A stretch of DNA of 64,000 bases from Micropterix aruncella (lineage: Eukaryota > Arthropoda > Insecta > Lepidoptera > Micropterigidae), in contig OX155964.1 in assembly GCA_944548615.1 (NCBI GenBank), positions 13,628,087 to 13,692,086 of the forward strand, in the 5' to 3' direction. The notes under the pieces are model-generated. The model did not search any database and was not told the DNA's origin. It saw only the letters and a program-made list of their open reading frames with translations. The position numbers were made by a program, and so were the translations under genes. Within the stretch, counting starts at the first letter, position 1; the number at the start of each line of letters is the position of its first letter. Below are positions 55,501-64,000 of the stretch, one piece after another.

Positions 55501-55610
55501 CATCGAGTATATCAATAACTTTCCAAAACATCGGATCGATTCGATGCATCGTATTGTAAACATCGATGAATTCGATGCATCGATGTATATCGGACACCCC
55601 TAGCTCGGAC
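52522..55610 (-). mobile_element. complete hAT element with perfect 8-bp target duplication
   Basis: The element occupies 52530-55602 (3073 bp). Its ends are TAGGGGTGTCC at the left and GGACACCCCTA at the right, both followed inward by repeated CATCGATG/ATGCATCGA motifs. Identical octamers GCTCGGAC flank it (52522-52529 and 55603-55610). It contains one intact transposase gene on the minus strand. The right end is 223 bp before the licorne start codon. Confidence 0.93.
52795..54738 (-). CDS. hAT transposase with BED zinc finger (ZBED-like)
   Basis: An uninterrupted 647-codon frame. Residues about 1-55 form a BED finger (SGIWKFYD, CRLCQKGIKSCGNTTNLIGH and IKHVH, with C-x2-C and H-x4-H type ligands). 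The catalytic core follows: LTTDMWSETMTMRSFLGITA with the first Asp, VVTDNASNMVKAV with the second, CFAHTLNLVAQNS with the Cys/His motif, and TRWNSTYYMIERLLELR with the conserved Trp of hAT enzymes. The last 80 residues hold the hAT dimerisation domain (YKYLTMVGTSVPSERLFSKA, RNRLKGKRLNKLLFL). The length and the absence of stops or frameshifts, together with matching ends and a perfect duplication, suggest a copy that was recently active. It is a selfish-element gene, unrelated to the neighbouring host genes. Confidence 0.95.
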   Translation of the reverse strand: MAPSKKSGIWKFYDKIDGDSNSAKCRLCQKGIKSCGNTTNLIGHIKHVHKAAFLEFNNENSKKSIIAGNIIHTLTLTQSDPNAADLLPSTSSASVIGLTTEAGKKSDSLKDDEYVPAPPAPKRQKTIISSFEEVYAYSPSGDKTVKINNALIYMICKDNQPFTIIENEGFRSLIKVIAPHYKLPSKTTLTRWVDDKYAGLSTVFKEKLSNIDNLALTTDMWSETMTMRSFLGITAHFGIRNELFSITLGVYQSNERHTSEHIAQMLLNTCAEWGVDTNKVSAVVTDNASNMVKAVDLAFGKKHIPCFAHTLNLVAQNSMQQCTELRNLINKVKDIVTWFKQSNIASNELRKATQKETKLIQEVPTRWNSTYYMIERLLELRTIVNNIIIQHKNAPPMLTASELSILSSVLQVLRPIEAATKEVSGDKYCTSSKVIPLIHCLLLKIKPLKFEDPIAKELQSLVLKEIDKRMGVIERVIPLAIATILDPRFKKMHFTDPIACSSAVAKVKELIKITIQQNEAVESDSSDHSDKAEETFSLWDDHHKLVHKSWKTAKSDDAISDELSIYLRSPVGRLNENPLEIWNDLKIQLPKLHTIAYKYLTMVGTSVPSERLFSKAAQIVNQQRNRLKGKRLNKLLFLQSLPKEHWT

Positions 55611-55825
55611 TGACATTTGAGCGAGAGGGGTTCTTTCTATTTTTTGATTATTATTTCGAAAATATTTAAAATAACCGGTAAATGGGTATATAGAGTCCTA
55701 GTGTTTGCTTTAGCAGTGTTCTCGCGGTAAATGCTCGTATCGCTTTGCTGTTGGCGATATTTTTTCGCCGACAGAACGCTAACCTCTCGCGTGAAGTATT
55801 GCTGTGCTTTAAACTAAATTTAAGG

Positions 55826-58800
55826 ATGTCTGGAGGGAAACCGCGGCGTCCAGCGCGTCCTAATCTCCCGAGACTGGATGTTCCCGCAGATATACCGGCT
55901 CCTTTGTAAGCAGATTATCAATAATACAAAGAGCGAGGCATTGGTAACTTATCTAACTTTGTTTTGGTTTTTTTTGTAGGACTCCGCCTCGGAATTTGGA
56001 CAAACAAACGACCATCACCGTCGGGGATAAGACCTTCACCGTCGTCGCTGATGATTTAGTGAAAATATCCGATTTGGGTCGAGGAGCTTACGGAGTCGTG
56101 GACAAAATGCATCACGTGCCCAGCGATACTATAATGGCCGTTAAGGTGAGGATCATTACAGTCTTTGGTATTAATGCAATTTAGCAAAATTATCTACATG
56201 GAAGATCTTTTAATGTCACCCCTATATATTCATCATACTGATTAGGAATCTAAAAATCTTTGATCTATTTATAAATAAGCTAGATATCGGCGTTTAAATA
56301 AGTGTTAAACACATATTTTGGCGGGATAGTTTTCTTTTAAACTTTATTTGGCGGTATTTTTTTTTAAAAAGCTTCACAAACACCTATTTGGAAGTAGGTT
56401 AAGCTAGTTAGTTAGAGTTAGCTAAACTGCAGTATAGAGATAGAGCAAAGTTTTTACAGATTGGGAATTATTGTGATGAATATAGTGTAGCGTTGCCGCA
56501 ATAGTTTAGGTACTGACTGGGACACAAATAACAACTCAAGAAAAGTAATGTTCAGAGTGCTCCACGCTGGGTGAGAATGCTGTCCGTAGTAGTTGGTAGG
56601 TATCTACACAATAAGAAAAATAGATAAATATAATGAAGTAACATTTTTATTGCCTATGTTCATTTAGCTAATAATAAACTTGGTTCTCGGGTTTCACTTA
56701 GAGAAAAATTCAAAGAGTTAAATATTCTTACTGTTGCATCACAATATATATACGAAAATCTGTTGTATGTCCACAAGAATATTGACAAGTTTAAAAATAA
56801 AAGCGACACTCATAATGTTAATACTAGACATAAGCATAACCTTGTACGTGCTACTCGTCTCCACAAAATAAGCAATTCTTTTTTGGGACAATGTATACGC
56901 TTCCATAACAAACTTTCTCATACTATTAACTATCTGTATATAAGTTTAAAGCTACCATCAAAGCAAAATTGTATAAAAAAGCATACTATACAATATCTGA
57001 TCATGTAAATGACAAAATGGCTTGGGAGTAAGGCTTGTACGCATCATAAGAACATAAATTAAAAATAATATTTAATTGTGTCTATATGAATAAAGAACAT
57101 TTTGATTTTGATTTTGAAATAGAACGACGTAGACACATGGACACAGATTTCAATTTAACAGGAACAATATTATTTTCATTGTATTTGCATTCAACTGTTC
57201 AAAAAGATTCAACTGTTATATTTTTCTTTCTTTTTGACCAGCTTCAGGAGCTCCGGTTTCCCCATAACATATTTGTGAAATTCAGAATCAGTAATGTTGA
57301 AATGAAACTTGCATTGAATGATGCTTTCCACCGTTTCAATGTGAAGGCGATTGCGTTCTTTGGTCCACTGTGTAACTACTTGGGTAAAGATTTTCTCAAA
57401 ATGTGCATTATGACCAGGGTTGGCGTAGAAATATTGACACATCACAATTGAATTGCTTTTTCTCTCCGACATTTCGGTTTCATGAAATATATTTAACCAT
57501 TTATCATGTCTTTTTGGTCCACACGTCGTTATCTTTTCGCTTTTCCATGAAATCCTTGAGGTGCGATATTTATTCAAAGCAATCATCTGTAATAGCTATG
57601 CCTTTCTCTTGTAGATAAATTATCGTCTTTTCTACCTCCTGCCATTTTGGAGAGGTTGTGAGATTCATTCAAGAAATTGAATTCGTCATTGCAAGTTCAC
57701 CCTCACACTGCCACTGTCCGCTGACACGCCCCCTGCCCTCAAGGGACATTTGATAGGCCAACCGGGACGAAGTTTCTAAACCGGTGACATGTTCCGGTGT
57801 ACCGGGACGTATGGTAACTCTGATATAGTGGGGTGACATTAAAACATCTTCATTATAGACAAGTTTGCTAAACTGCATTAATGCCCCGCTTTTCACTATT
57901 ATGATTAGCGTGATTCTTTGTACAACACATTGTGAGTCTGCTTCGTCAAGAGTCTTCCATTTTGCTATACTGTGTTTTGGTTTTTTTCATTTTAGTTCTG
58001 CAATGCCTAAATGCGGAGGCAAAGAAGGTGGCTTTTTATAATCTCTAAATCCCATTAGTCTCCGATTTTTACGAGTGCCACTTGCTGTATCTGCGCTCTA
58101 TACTGTTTAAATAAAGCTTCAAGCCATTGGCAGTTGCAGTTTTGATCATCCAGATTTACCCTACCTTCAGCTTTACCTTACCCCTTACGTTCTTCACTAA
58201 TGCATTTCAGCTGCTAATCATTTCCATCCCTTCCACATGGCTTTTCATTAAATAAATGTATGTATATAGTAGAGTCCAACTAGTCCAGCACGGTTAAAAA
58301 CCGAGAAGTGCCTGATTACTGAAATATATGAAAATTAGCTTCAATATTTTCTTCTTAAAATCTTGCAAAGTTGCGCGCGCATCCTACATTGTACTCTTTT
58401 GCAATCTTGCATATGTTTTCTTGAAAACTTCTTGACTACGTTATGTTTTTTTTAATGAAATCAAAGACTATTGCGGTTGTTTGAGGTTATAAAAAGGTTC
58501 AAAAACGAATTTACCGCGTGAATTTTGTAGCACCCAACGTTTCGGCGATGTTGCAACCACCGTTGTCCAGAATAGACTGAAGCGCCATGAAACCGTTGTT
58601 CCGCGGGTAGGTGGCAAACTGCTGCCACTAGAAAACGATAATAGAAATGACGGTTTTAAACTCTACTACATGGAACCGTCTTCTTAAAATGTTCTCAATG
58701 CCCATTGCCGAACGCAGGGATATAGCACAGGATACAGTGAGTGTGAGTGTGTGTATAACTGTTGTTCTGTGTATTGCTGATCTATACTAATATTATAAAG

Positions 58801-61701
58801 AGGTAAAGTTTGTGAGGTTGTAGGAAGTAATCTCTGGATCTACTGAACCGATTTTGATTTTTTTTACCAATAGAAAGCCATGTTTTTTGTGAGTGTCATA
58901 GGGCTTTATCTAGCTGACCTATGCTCACTTCATTGGGCGGTAAAACTTTTTACTTGTGATGAAATTATGAGTGTGGTTCGGTTAGTACTGAGTGCTATGA
59001 TTTATTTCCTGACTGCCAAAAGAAGGGTTATATTTTTACTGCATATGTATGTATGTATTTGCATGGCAATTATTTGTGAGTGTCTTATCTCTTTAACCAT
59101 TTATGCAGTAAAAGGAAAATTATATGCAGTAAAAGGGAAAAGTCTTTTGTTTTAAACACTTGAGACAATAAATTTACTTATTTTGATATGAATTCATAAT
59201 TGTTGATAATATGACCAATAAACATGACCTAACGATTTATTTTATTTTTTTAACCCCTTGAGTATGATACGACCAAATCTGGTTCTGAAACAATTATCCG
59301 TTGAGTATGATACGACCAGATCTGGTTCCGCGTTTTTTTCACTTCTTTGACGTTCTCATATTTATTCATAATTATCTAATTGTTTTACAAAATGATATTT
59401 CAATATTCTATATTCGAAATTTCAATGCAATCATTGTGCAGTTGTTCTTTTTATGATTGGTGTAGTAGTTTCGTAGTTATAGTACTTTAAGGTCGATGTC
59501 GCCGAAAATCCTGCAAAAGAGACAGATGCATTTATGAAAATACCCATTTACTCCAAGGGTTAATATAAAAAACTACTTTTTGTGTCTTAAATACAAAATT
59601 TAGACATATGCTGTCGCTGACTTTTTTGTAGGCATTACCAAGCTCTACAACTTTTCTCTAGAACTCAATCATATATCTCTTATCCTTAAAGCAGCGTTCG
59701 TAAGAAACGTTTTAATTCAACTGTTTTTTCTCCGACTTACTTTGCAAATCCAACTACCACCAAAAAGTCTTTTCATTTTTCGGATAATGATACAAGTCAG
59801 AAATTATGGTATTCGGAGAATACAATAATAAAATAAAACCACCGCTTCGTTTAATGTTGAGGAAAGGAGAACATCCAAAATAAATTACCAAAAACTTCAT
59901 ACGCAATTTCAAATGTTTTTAAAATGGGTACATTATAATTATTCTATATATGCCTCTCAACAATGCTGCTGCAAGAAAAAATGCTAGTGAATAATGCTGG
60001 TTTTCTAAGTAATATTTTGTTGGTCATGGTATTGTGAACCTGTTAAAGTCTGAGACAGGCAAAAGTCTTTGATGTGGGTCTTAACCTTTCGGATGTCGGT
60101 CATTCCACGCAAAGTTTTCAAAGCCCTCGAAAATTTGTTTGTAGAAGGTGTGTGCAAGCATACTAATATATACCGGAGGCTTATTCAATGGCAGGCTTTT
60201 ACCGCAGTGGAGGGAGAAATAGAGCCGATAATTCCATAAATACAGATATAATACGAAAAACGCCGATTGGCGGGCGTAGCCACCCAGGAGTTAAAAGATG
60301 TTACCGAAGGTGAATTTCTTATACTTTTTGGTAGATTATTTCAAAGCTTTGCTGCTTAAACACTGAAAGAGCAGCTTAAGAACTCAGTACCGTAAACTTG
60401 ATTTTTTAAAATAAATTATCCGAAATCTAGGGGAAAGGCCTCAGGAAATTTTGTTGTTTGAAGAATTGGAACAGATAGATGGCAATAGGAAGAGGATACA
60501 AAACAGAAAAACAAGGATATGGACATTTAATTTTCTCCTTTGGTGTATTTGCAGCCAAATAGTTGTGGCCTATACTTGAAATACATCTATTCTGTAACAA
60601 ATCCAGTTCTTCTGAAATGTCGGAGTAAGCCACACTAAACTAAGTGAAAGGAGCGACTGCCAGAGTTATTTTCCTTTCGGTACAAATAAATCGTTTTAGC
60701 GGTTGTAGAGCATTTTTATGCTTCAACAAATATTTAGCATTGAACTCAATTTTGAATCCTATTAAAGGTGTCACGACAAAGACAATACTTTGTTTTATAA
60801 CACAGGATAGTCATAAGTCTGGCAAATGTCTGCGCACACCGGTATTGTATTGATTTAAATATAAAACGAATGATACATGTTTTTTTTTTTCTATGTAAAA
60901 CTTAACGATCAACTATCTAAAAAAGACATTTTTTTGCAGAGGATTACGGCGACGGTAAACAGCCAGGAACAGAAACGGTTACTCATGGATTTGGACATAT
61001 CGATGCGCTCCAGTGCCTGTCCCTACACTGTCCACTTTTACGGAGCCCTTTTCAGAGAAGGCGACGTCTGGATCTGCATGGAGGTCATGGATCGGAGCCT
61101 CGATCAGTTCTACGCCAAAGTCTACAAAAACAATAAAATACCGGAAGACATCCTTGGTAAAATCACATTCTCGGTCGTCAGCGCTCTACATTATCTATAT
61201 TCGCAGCTGCGCGTCATTCACAGAGACGTGAAACCTTCGAATATCCTGATCAATCGACAGGGCGAGGTGAAAATGTGTGATTTTGGTATATCGGGTTATT
61301 TAGTCGATTCGGTTGCAAAGACGATAGATGCCGGCTGCAAACCGTACATGGCTCCCGAGAGGATAGATCCTTCCGGAAACACCGGTCAGTACGACATTCG
61401 GAGCGACGTTTGGTCGCTGGGGATATCGTTAATGGAGTTGGCGATGGGAAAATTTCCTTACCAATCGTGGGGCACGCCGTTCGAACAGTTGAAGCAGGTC
61501 GTGAAAGACGACCCGCCCCGCTTACCGGCTGGGGAATTCTCTCCGCATTTTGAAGACCTAATAACAAAATGCCTACAGAAAGACTACACAAAACGGCCTA
61601 ATTATAACGACTTACTCGCGCATCCTTTTTGCACGGAGCACCGCGATAAAGAAACGGATGTCGCTTCATTCGTCCAAGAAATATTAAGTTTACCAGATTA
61701 G
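55826..61701 (+). CDS. lic: MAP kinase kinase 3/6 (licorne), activator of p38
   Basis: Three exons join in phase: 55826-55905, 55980-56145 and 60940-61701, coding 335 residues (human MKK6 334). The N-terminus is basic and proline-rich (KPRRPARPNLPRLDVP), a plausible docking site for p38. Exon 2 carries the glycine loop (LGRGAYGVVDKM) and ends with the catalytic Lys in IMAVK. Exon 3 begins RITATVNSQEQKRLLMDLDI and holds the catalytic loop VIHRDVKPSNILIN, CDFGISGYLVDSVAKTIDAG with the Ser and Thr phosphorylated by upstream kinases, the YMAPERI box, and WGTPFEQLKQVV. DSVAKT is diagnostic of MKK3/6 rather than MKK4 or MKK7. It is a cytoplasmic dual-specificity kinase of stress signalling. Intron 2 is 4.8 kb and contains mobile-element fragments; the hAT insertion sits just upstream. 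Confidence 0.95.
56700..57118 (+). pseudogene. LINE 3' end in licorne intron 2
   Basis: The frame reads REKFKELNILTVASQYIYEN, LLYVHKN and NTRHKHNLVRATRLHK, then CIRFHNKLSHTI. This is the C-terminal end of a CR1/Jockey-like reverse transcriptase. It is followed by GAATAAAGAACATTTTGATT and a TTTTGA repeat tail near 57100-57118, the usual 3' tail of such elements in insects. 5'-truncated and dead. Confidence 0.7.
57209..57586 (-). pseudogene. possible transposase-like fragment in licorne intron 2
   Basis: A 125-codon frame contains WTKERNRLHIETVESIIQCK and FHFNITDSEFHKYVMGKPEL. This resembles the C-terminal region of uncharacterised insect hAT/ZBED-like transposase-derived proteins, but the match is from memory of style, not a search. 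No start context, splice sites or flanking inverted repeats were found. Confidence 0.35.
58781..58930. repeat. interspersed insect repeat (TCTATACTAATATTATAAAG type)
   Basis: TCTATACTAATATTATAAAG at the start, then TACTGAACCGATTTTGATTT and CAATAGAAAGCCATG, match a repeat I know as very common in butterflies and moths, probably Helitron-related. Only the 5' part is evident. Confidence 0.55.
59250..59563 (-). mobile_element. TTAA MITE family A, copy 3, in licorne intron 2
   Basis: An inverted copy of 32100-32412, flush with TTAA at both ends (59250-59253 and 59560-59563). It reads TTAACCCCTTGAGTATG at one end and the reverse of CTCCAAGGGTTAA at the other. It shares the GTATCATACTC tandem units with copy 1 rather than the variant units of copy 2. 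Confidence 0.85.
60081..60270 (+). repeat. TTAA-type interspersed repeat, copy 3
   Basis: TTAACCTTTCGGATGTCGG, then GCCCTCGAAAATTTGTTTG, ACTAATATATACC, GGCTTATTCAATGG and CATAAATACAGATA align with the copies at 14170 and 28980. It is more diverged and its right end is not defined. Confidence 0.45.
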
Positions 61702-63819
61702 TCGATAATGCATCATAAATTTAATAGTGCACTTAAAACCAGCCTTCTTCCCCGCTGAGTCTGCGGCTTTCGTATCGAAAGCCACACCTCCTCAGAGCAT
61801 GTTCATCCTGTTAGCACGTAAAAAAACAGTACAGAAGGTCTACTTTATACAAAACAATTTCACTGGCATTATACATGCTGCTATGAGGGTATTCGAGAAG
61901 ACAAAGCTAACTATTGCTAGTTTCACAACAGGCCAAGGGGCTCCAAATTTATTGATTTTTTAAATTTTATTCAGTCAAAGTTCGTTTGCATATAACAGCC
62001 CTAGAACAGTAGCTATAAATGTTTCAAGCAGACTTCTTTACTATTTTTATTATGTGCTGTGAGTGAATGCAGTTTCAAAACGTGCCTTTTATTCTTTTAG
62101 AGAATAACTGACTACAAAGAAGAAGCTTAGGTGCAATTACGAACGTACTAGAGTCATATTTTCATACGTACGTTTCCCGAGAGCCATATTAAATATAAAC
62201 AAACATAAAAATCCAAGAAAACCGAATGTTATTTAAAATACTGCCATGTTTTTTTTTTTGGAATGTGTAAATATTTTTAATCAACTATATTTTTATACGG
62301 ATGCGAGGTACTATTGTACCTCACATCTTTGAAAATACATTTCAGTACTTACTTTTATTTGTGTCACAAATTTTATTAAAGATTATTATTATTATTTTTA
62401 TTACTAACCGCTTTAAGATTGTTGTAGAAGAATCATACGCAAATATTTGTATTTATTTATGTGCGAGTGCGTTTGTGTGTCACTTATTAAATAGAAAGTA
62501 AAATAAAACACAATTGATTTACAACATTTGTTAATTTATTTATTTAAAATTTCAAACAGTAAATGTCATGAAAAATCTTCCAATGTAAAGTCGTTGTGTG
62601 ACAGGGATTTGATCACATCCCTTAGATCCCATTCCTACTATGACGGACCAACCCTGTTTCGACGGTCCGTCTAAACAGACGCAAGTGCCAGTGGCTGAAC
62701 AATTTATATGAAGCTGTTTACATTTAGACGGATCTGGGTAAAAAACAGGACCCGAGTTTTTGGACAGACGGTTTGTCACTGCGGAGACGGTTTGACGGTT
62801 GATCAAATCCCTTATAGATTATGTAGTAAAAGCGAGAGACATTGACTATTTAGTATCTCAAGGTATTGGCAACCATCGCTTATCGTTAAATGTATATGCT
62901 TACAATCAAAATAAACTATAAAACAAGCAATAAGAGTCGACAGAAATGATTGTAATGCTTAATTACAATATTATTACTAAGACTAGAAAACAATGCATAT
63001 CACGACAGCCTTAATTAAGTACAATAAATGGGCAAAAATGCTAAAGTTCTAGTTTGGCAAGATAATAAATGTATTTATCGCATAGACTGTACTAAAAAAA
63101 AATACAGAGCGCTACTCCTCGAAACTGTCCCATCAAATTATATCTGATAAGTACGGTTCTGTGGTGATGGAGTGGGTAAAACGACAAAAAGACAATCGCA
63201 AACCAATCCGCTGCGTATAATTTCTTGTTTATTTCTTTTAGTGCAGTCTATGGGTTATTGTCATAATCGGTGGGTATGATTTTCATCGATGAATACTCTT
63301 GATAAGTTTGTTGGTTAAATCAGAGAAGGCTCGGGGCCGACGAAGAATGGTTTTTCTCCATTTTAATTTTGCTAATAGGCACCGCGCATGAAGTTGTGAC
63401 TTCGTATTTCGATGCCAGTGTCTCCTGGTGGCAGAAATTGGAACTGACATTGAAAAGCAGAGCCAGATGTCAAATGTATAGCATTTCGGTGCATTTTTGT
63501 TATTCAGTGTTTTCGTTACAGTATGTTTCTTTATATCACAATATATTAAATCGCAATGTCCGGTGGCAATGAAATCATTAATATTAACAAGGTTTCCAGC
63601 AATAGACATTAGTGTCAATTTAGGTTTTTGAAGCAAGTGAAATTTTAATCGAAAGTATAAACCGTCTCACAGACCTAAAACTCCAAACCGGTAAAATTGT
63701 GACTTATTTTCAAGAAAAACTGCCACGACTCGTAAAAGTTTTGTTTTTATGCAATATGTCTGATATCTGTTTTTGTCAATTTAATGTATTAATATATAGA
63801 TATTTTTTAAATATAAATA
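61702..63819. other. licorne 3' flank, no gene recognised
   Basis: AT-rich. A possible MITE lies at 62602-62813, where CAGGGATTTGATCA and TGATCAAATCCCTTA are inverted ends around a GACGGTCCGTC-rich middle. A minus-strand frame at 63283-63636 (117 codons) has no recognisable domain. AATAAA near 62870 and 62910 is not clearly linked to licorne. Confidence 0.45.
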
Positions 63820-64000
63820 CGGGGTGTCCATAAAAGAATGTCCCAGTTATAAACTTTAATAGCACCAACTATACGCGTTGTAGTGTTGGTTCAAGGTCAC
63901 AATTAAAGAGTAAAAACAGTTTTAGATAAGCGCATGCGTGAGAAGTGCTTTTTTGTTTTCTCGCTTGCAGCGCCACGTACTCAAAATGGCAACTCCTGAG
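63820..64000 (+). mobile_element. start of a mariner-like transposon, cut by window edge
   Basis: CGGGGTGTCCATAAAAGAATG and TCCCAGTTATAAA at 63820 resemble the inverted terminus of insect elements of the mariner/Tc1 group. An ATG at 63986 opens MATPE, which is how a family of insect mariner-like transposases begins. Only five codons are inside the window, so this is tentative. Confidence 0.45.

Noticed and set aside
58880..59155. 91-codon hydrophobic frame resembling a membrane peptide
   Set aside because: It overlaps an interspersed repeat start and has no splice or family support.
63283..63636. 117-codon minus-strand frame
   Set aside because: No domain, no splice context and no codon bias like the neighbouring genes. 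Kept only as a note in the 3' flank entry.

Overview
This window looks like nuclear DNA of an insect, most likely a moth or butterfly (inference). The evidence is intron-containing animal genes, short TTAGG runs (the insect telomere unit), Helitrons, mariner, piggyBac and hAT elements, TTAA-flanked MITEs, and repeat families of a type common in Lepidoptera (AAAAAAGGAGGAGGTT, TCTATACTAATATTATAAA). No bacterial operon, CRISPR array or rRNA is visible.

I assembled eight host genes, exon by exon where they are split. From left to right: the first coding exon of a probable NFX1/shuttle craft protein (minus, 2363-3224); RRS1, ribosome biogenesis (plus, 5 exons, 9777-15091, 360 aa); caspase-activated DNase DFF40/CAD (minus, 5 exons, 15407-25026, 358 aa); thymidylate kinase (plus, 6 exons, 27509-29803, 219 aa); PUM3/penguin (minus, 8 exons, 31016-42035, 633 aa); ERCC6/CSB-like SWI2/SNF2 ATPase (plus, single exon, 45035-47779, 914 aa); nibrin/NBS1 (minus, single exon, 47832-49667, 611 aa); and MKK3/6 (licorne) MAP kinase kinase (plus, 3 exons, 55826-61701, 335 aa). 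Splice phases agree across every junction. RRS1-CAD, TMPK-PUM3 and CSB-NBS1 are convergent pairs. CAD-TMPK and PUM3-CSB are divergent. CSB and NBS1 stop codons are only about 50 bp apart.

The rest is mostly mobile DNA. It includes an intact hAT element with a BED-finger transposase and a perfect 8-bp target duplication, 223 bp upstream of licorne. A 3.7-kb 5'-truncated LINE with a 10-bp target duplication lies 205 bp upstream of RRS1. The 7-kb intron 2 of CAD holds two Helitron copies, a LINE fragment and a Ty3/gypsy remnant. An open but edge-cut piggyBac transposase starts the window. Several MITE families have two or three copies (a TTAA family at 32.1, 37.3 and 59.3 kb; a second TTAA family at 14.2, 29.2 and 60.1 kb; a palindromic family at 49.9 and 51.4 kb). 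A duplicated foldback-like element with inverted arrays of a short unit surrounds other palindromic elements at 42.3-44.2 kb.

The least explained signals are short near-perfect palindromes that begin CATTG and end CAATG, each bracketed by a 7-8 bp direct repeat (4.5, 30.3 and 50.5 kb). Next are a palindrome apparently perfected inside a MITE copy, and extra CxxC pairs around the CAD catalytic core. All family assignments come from recognised motifs, not from database searches.
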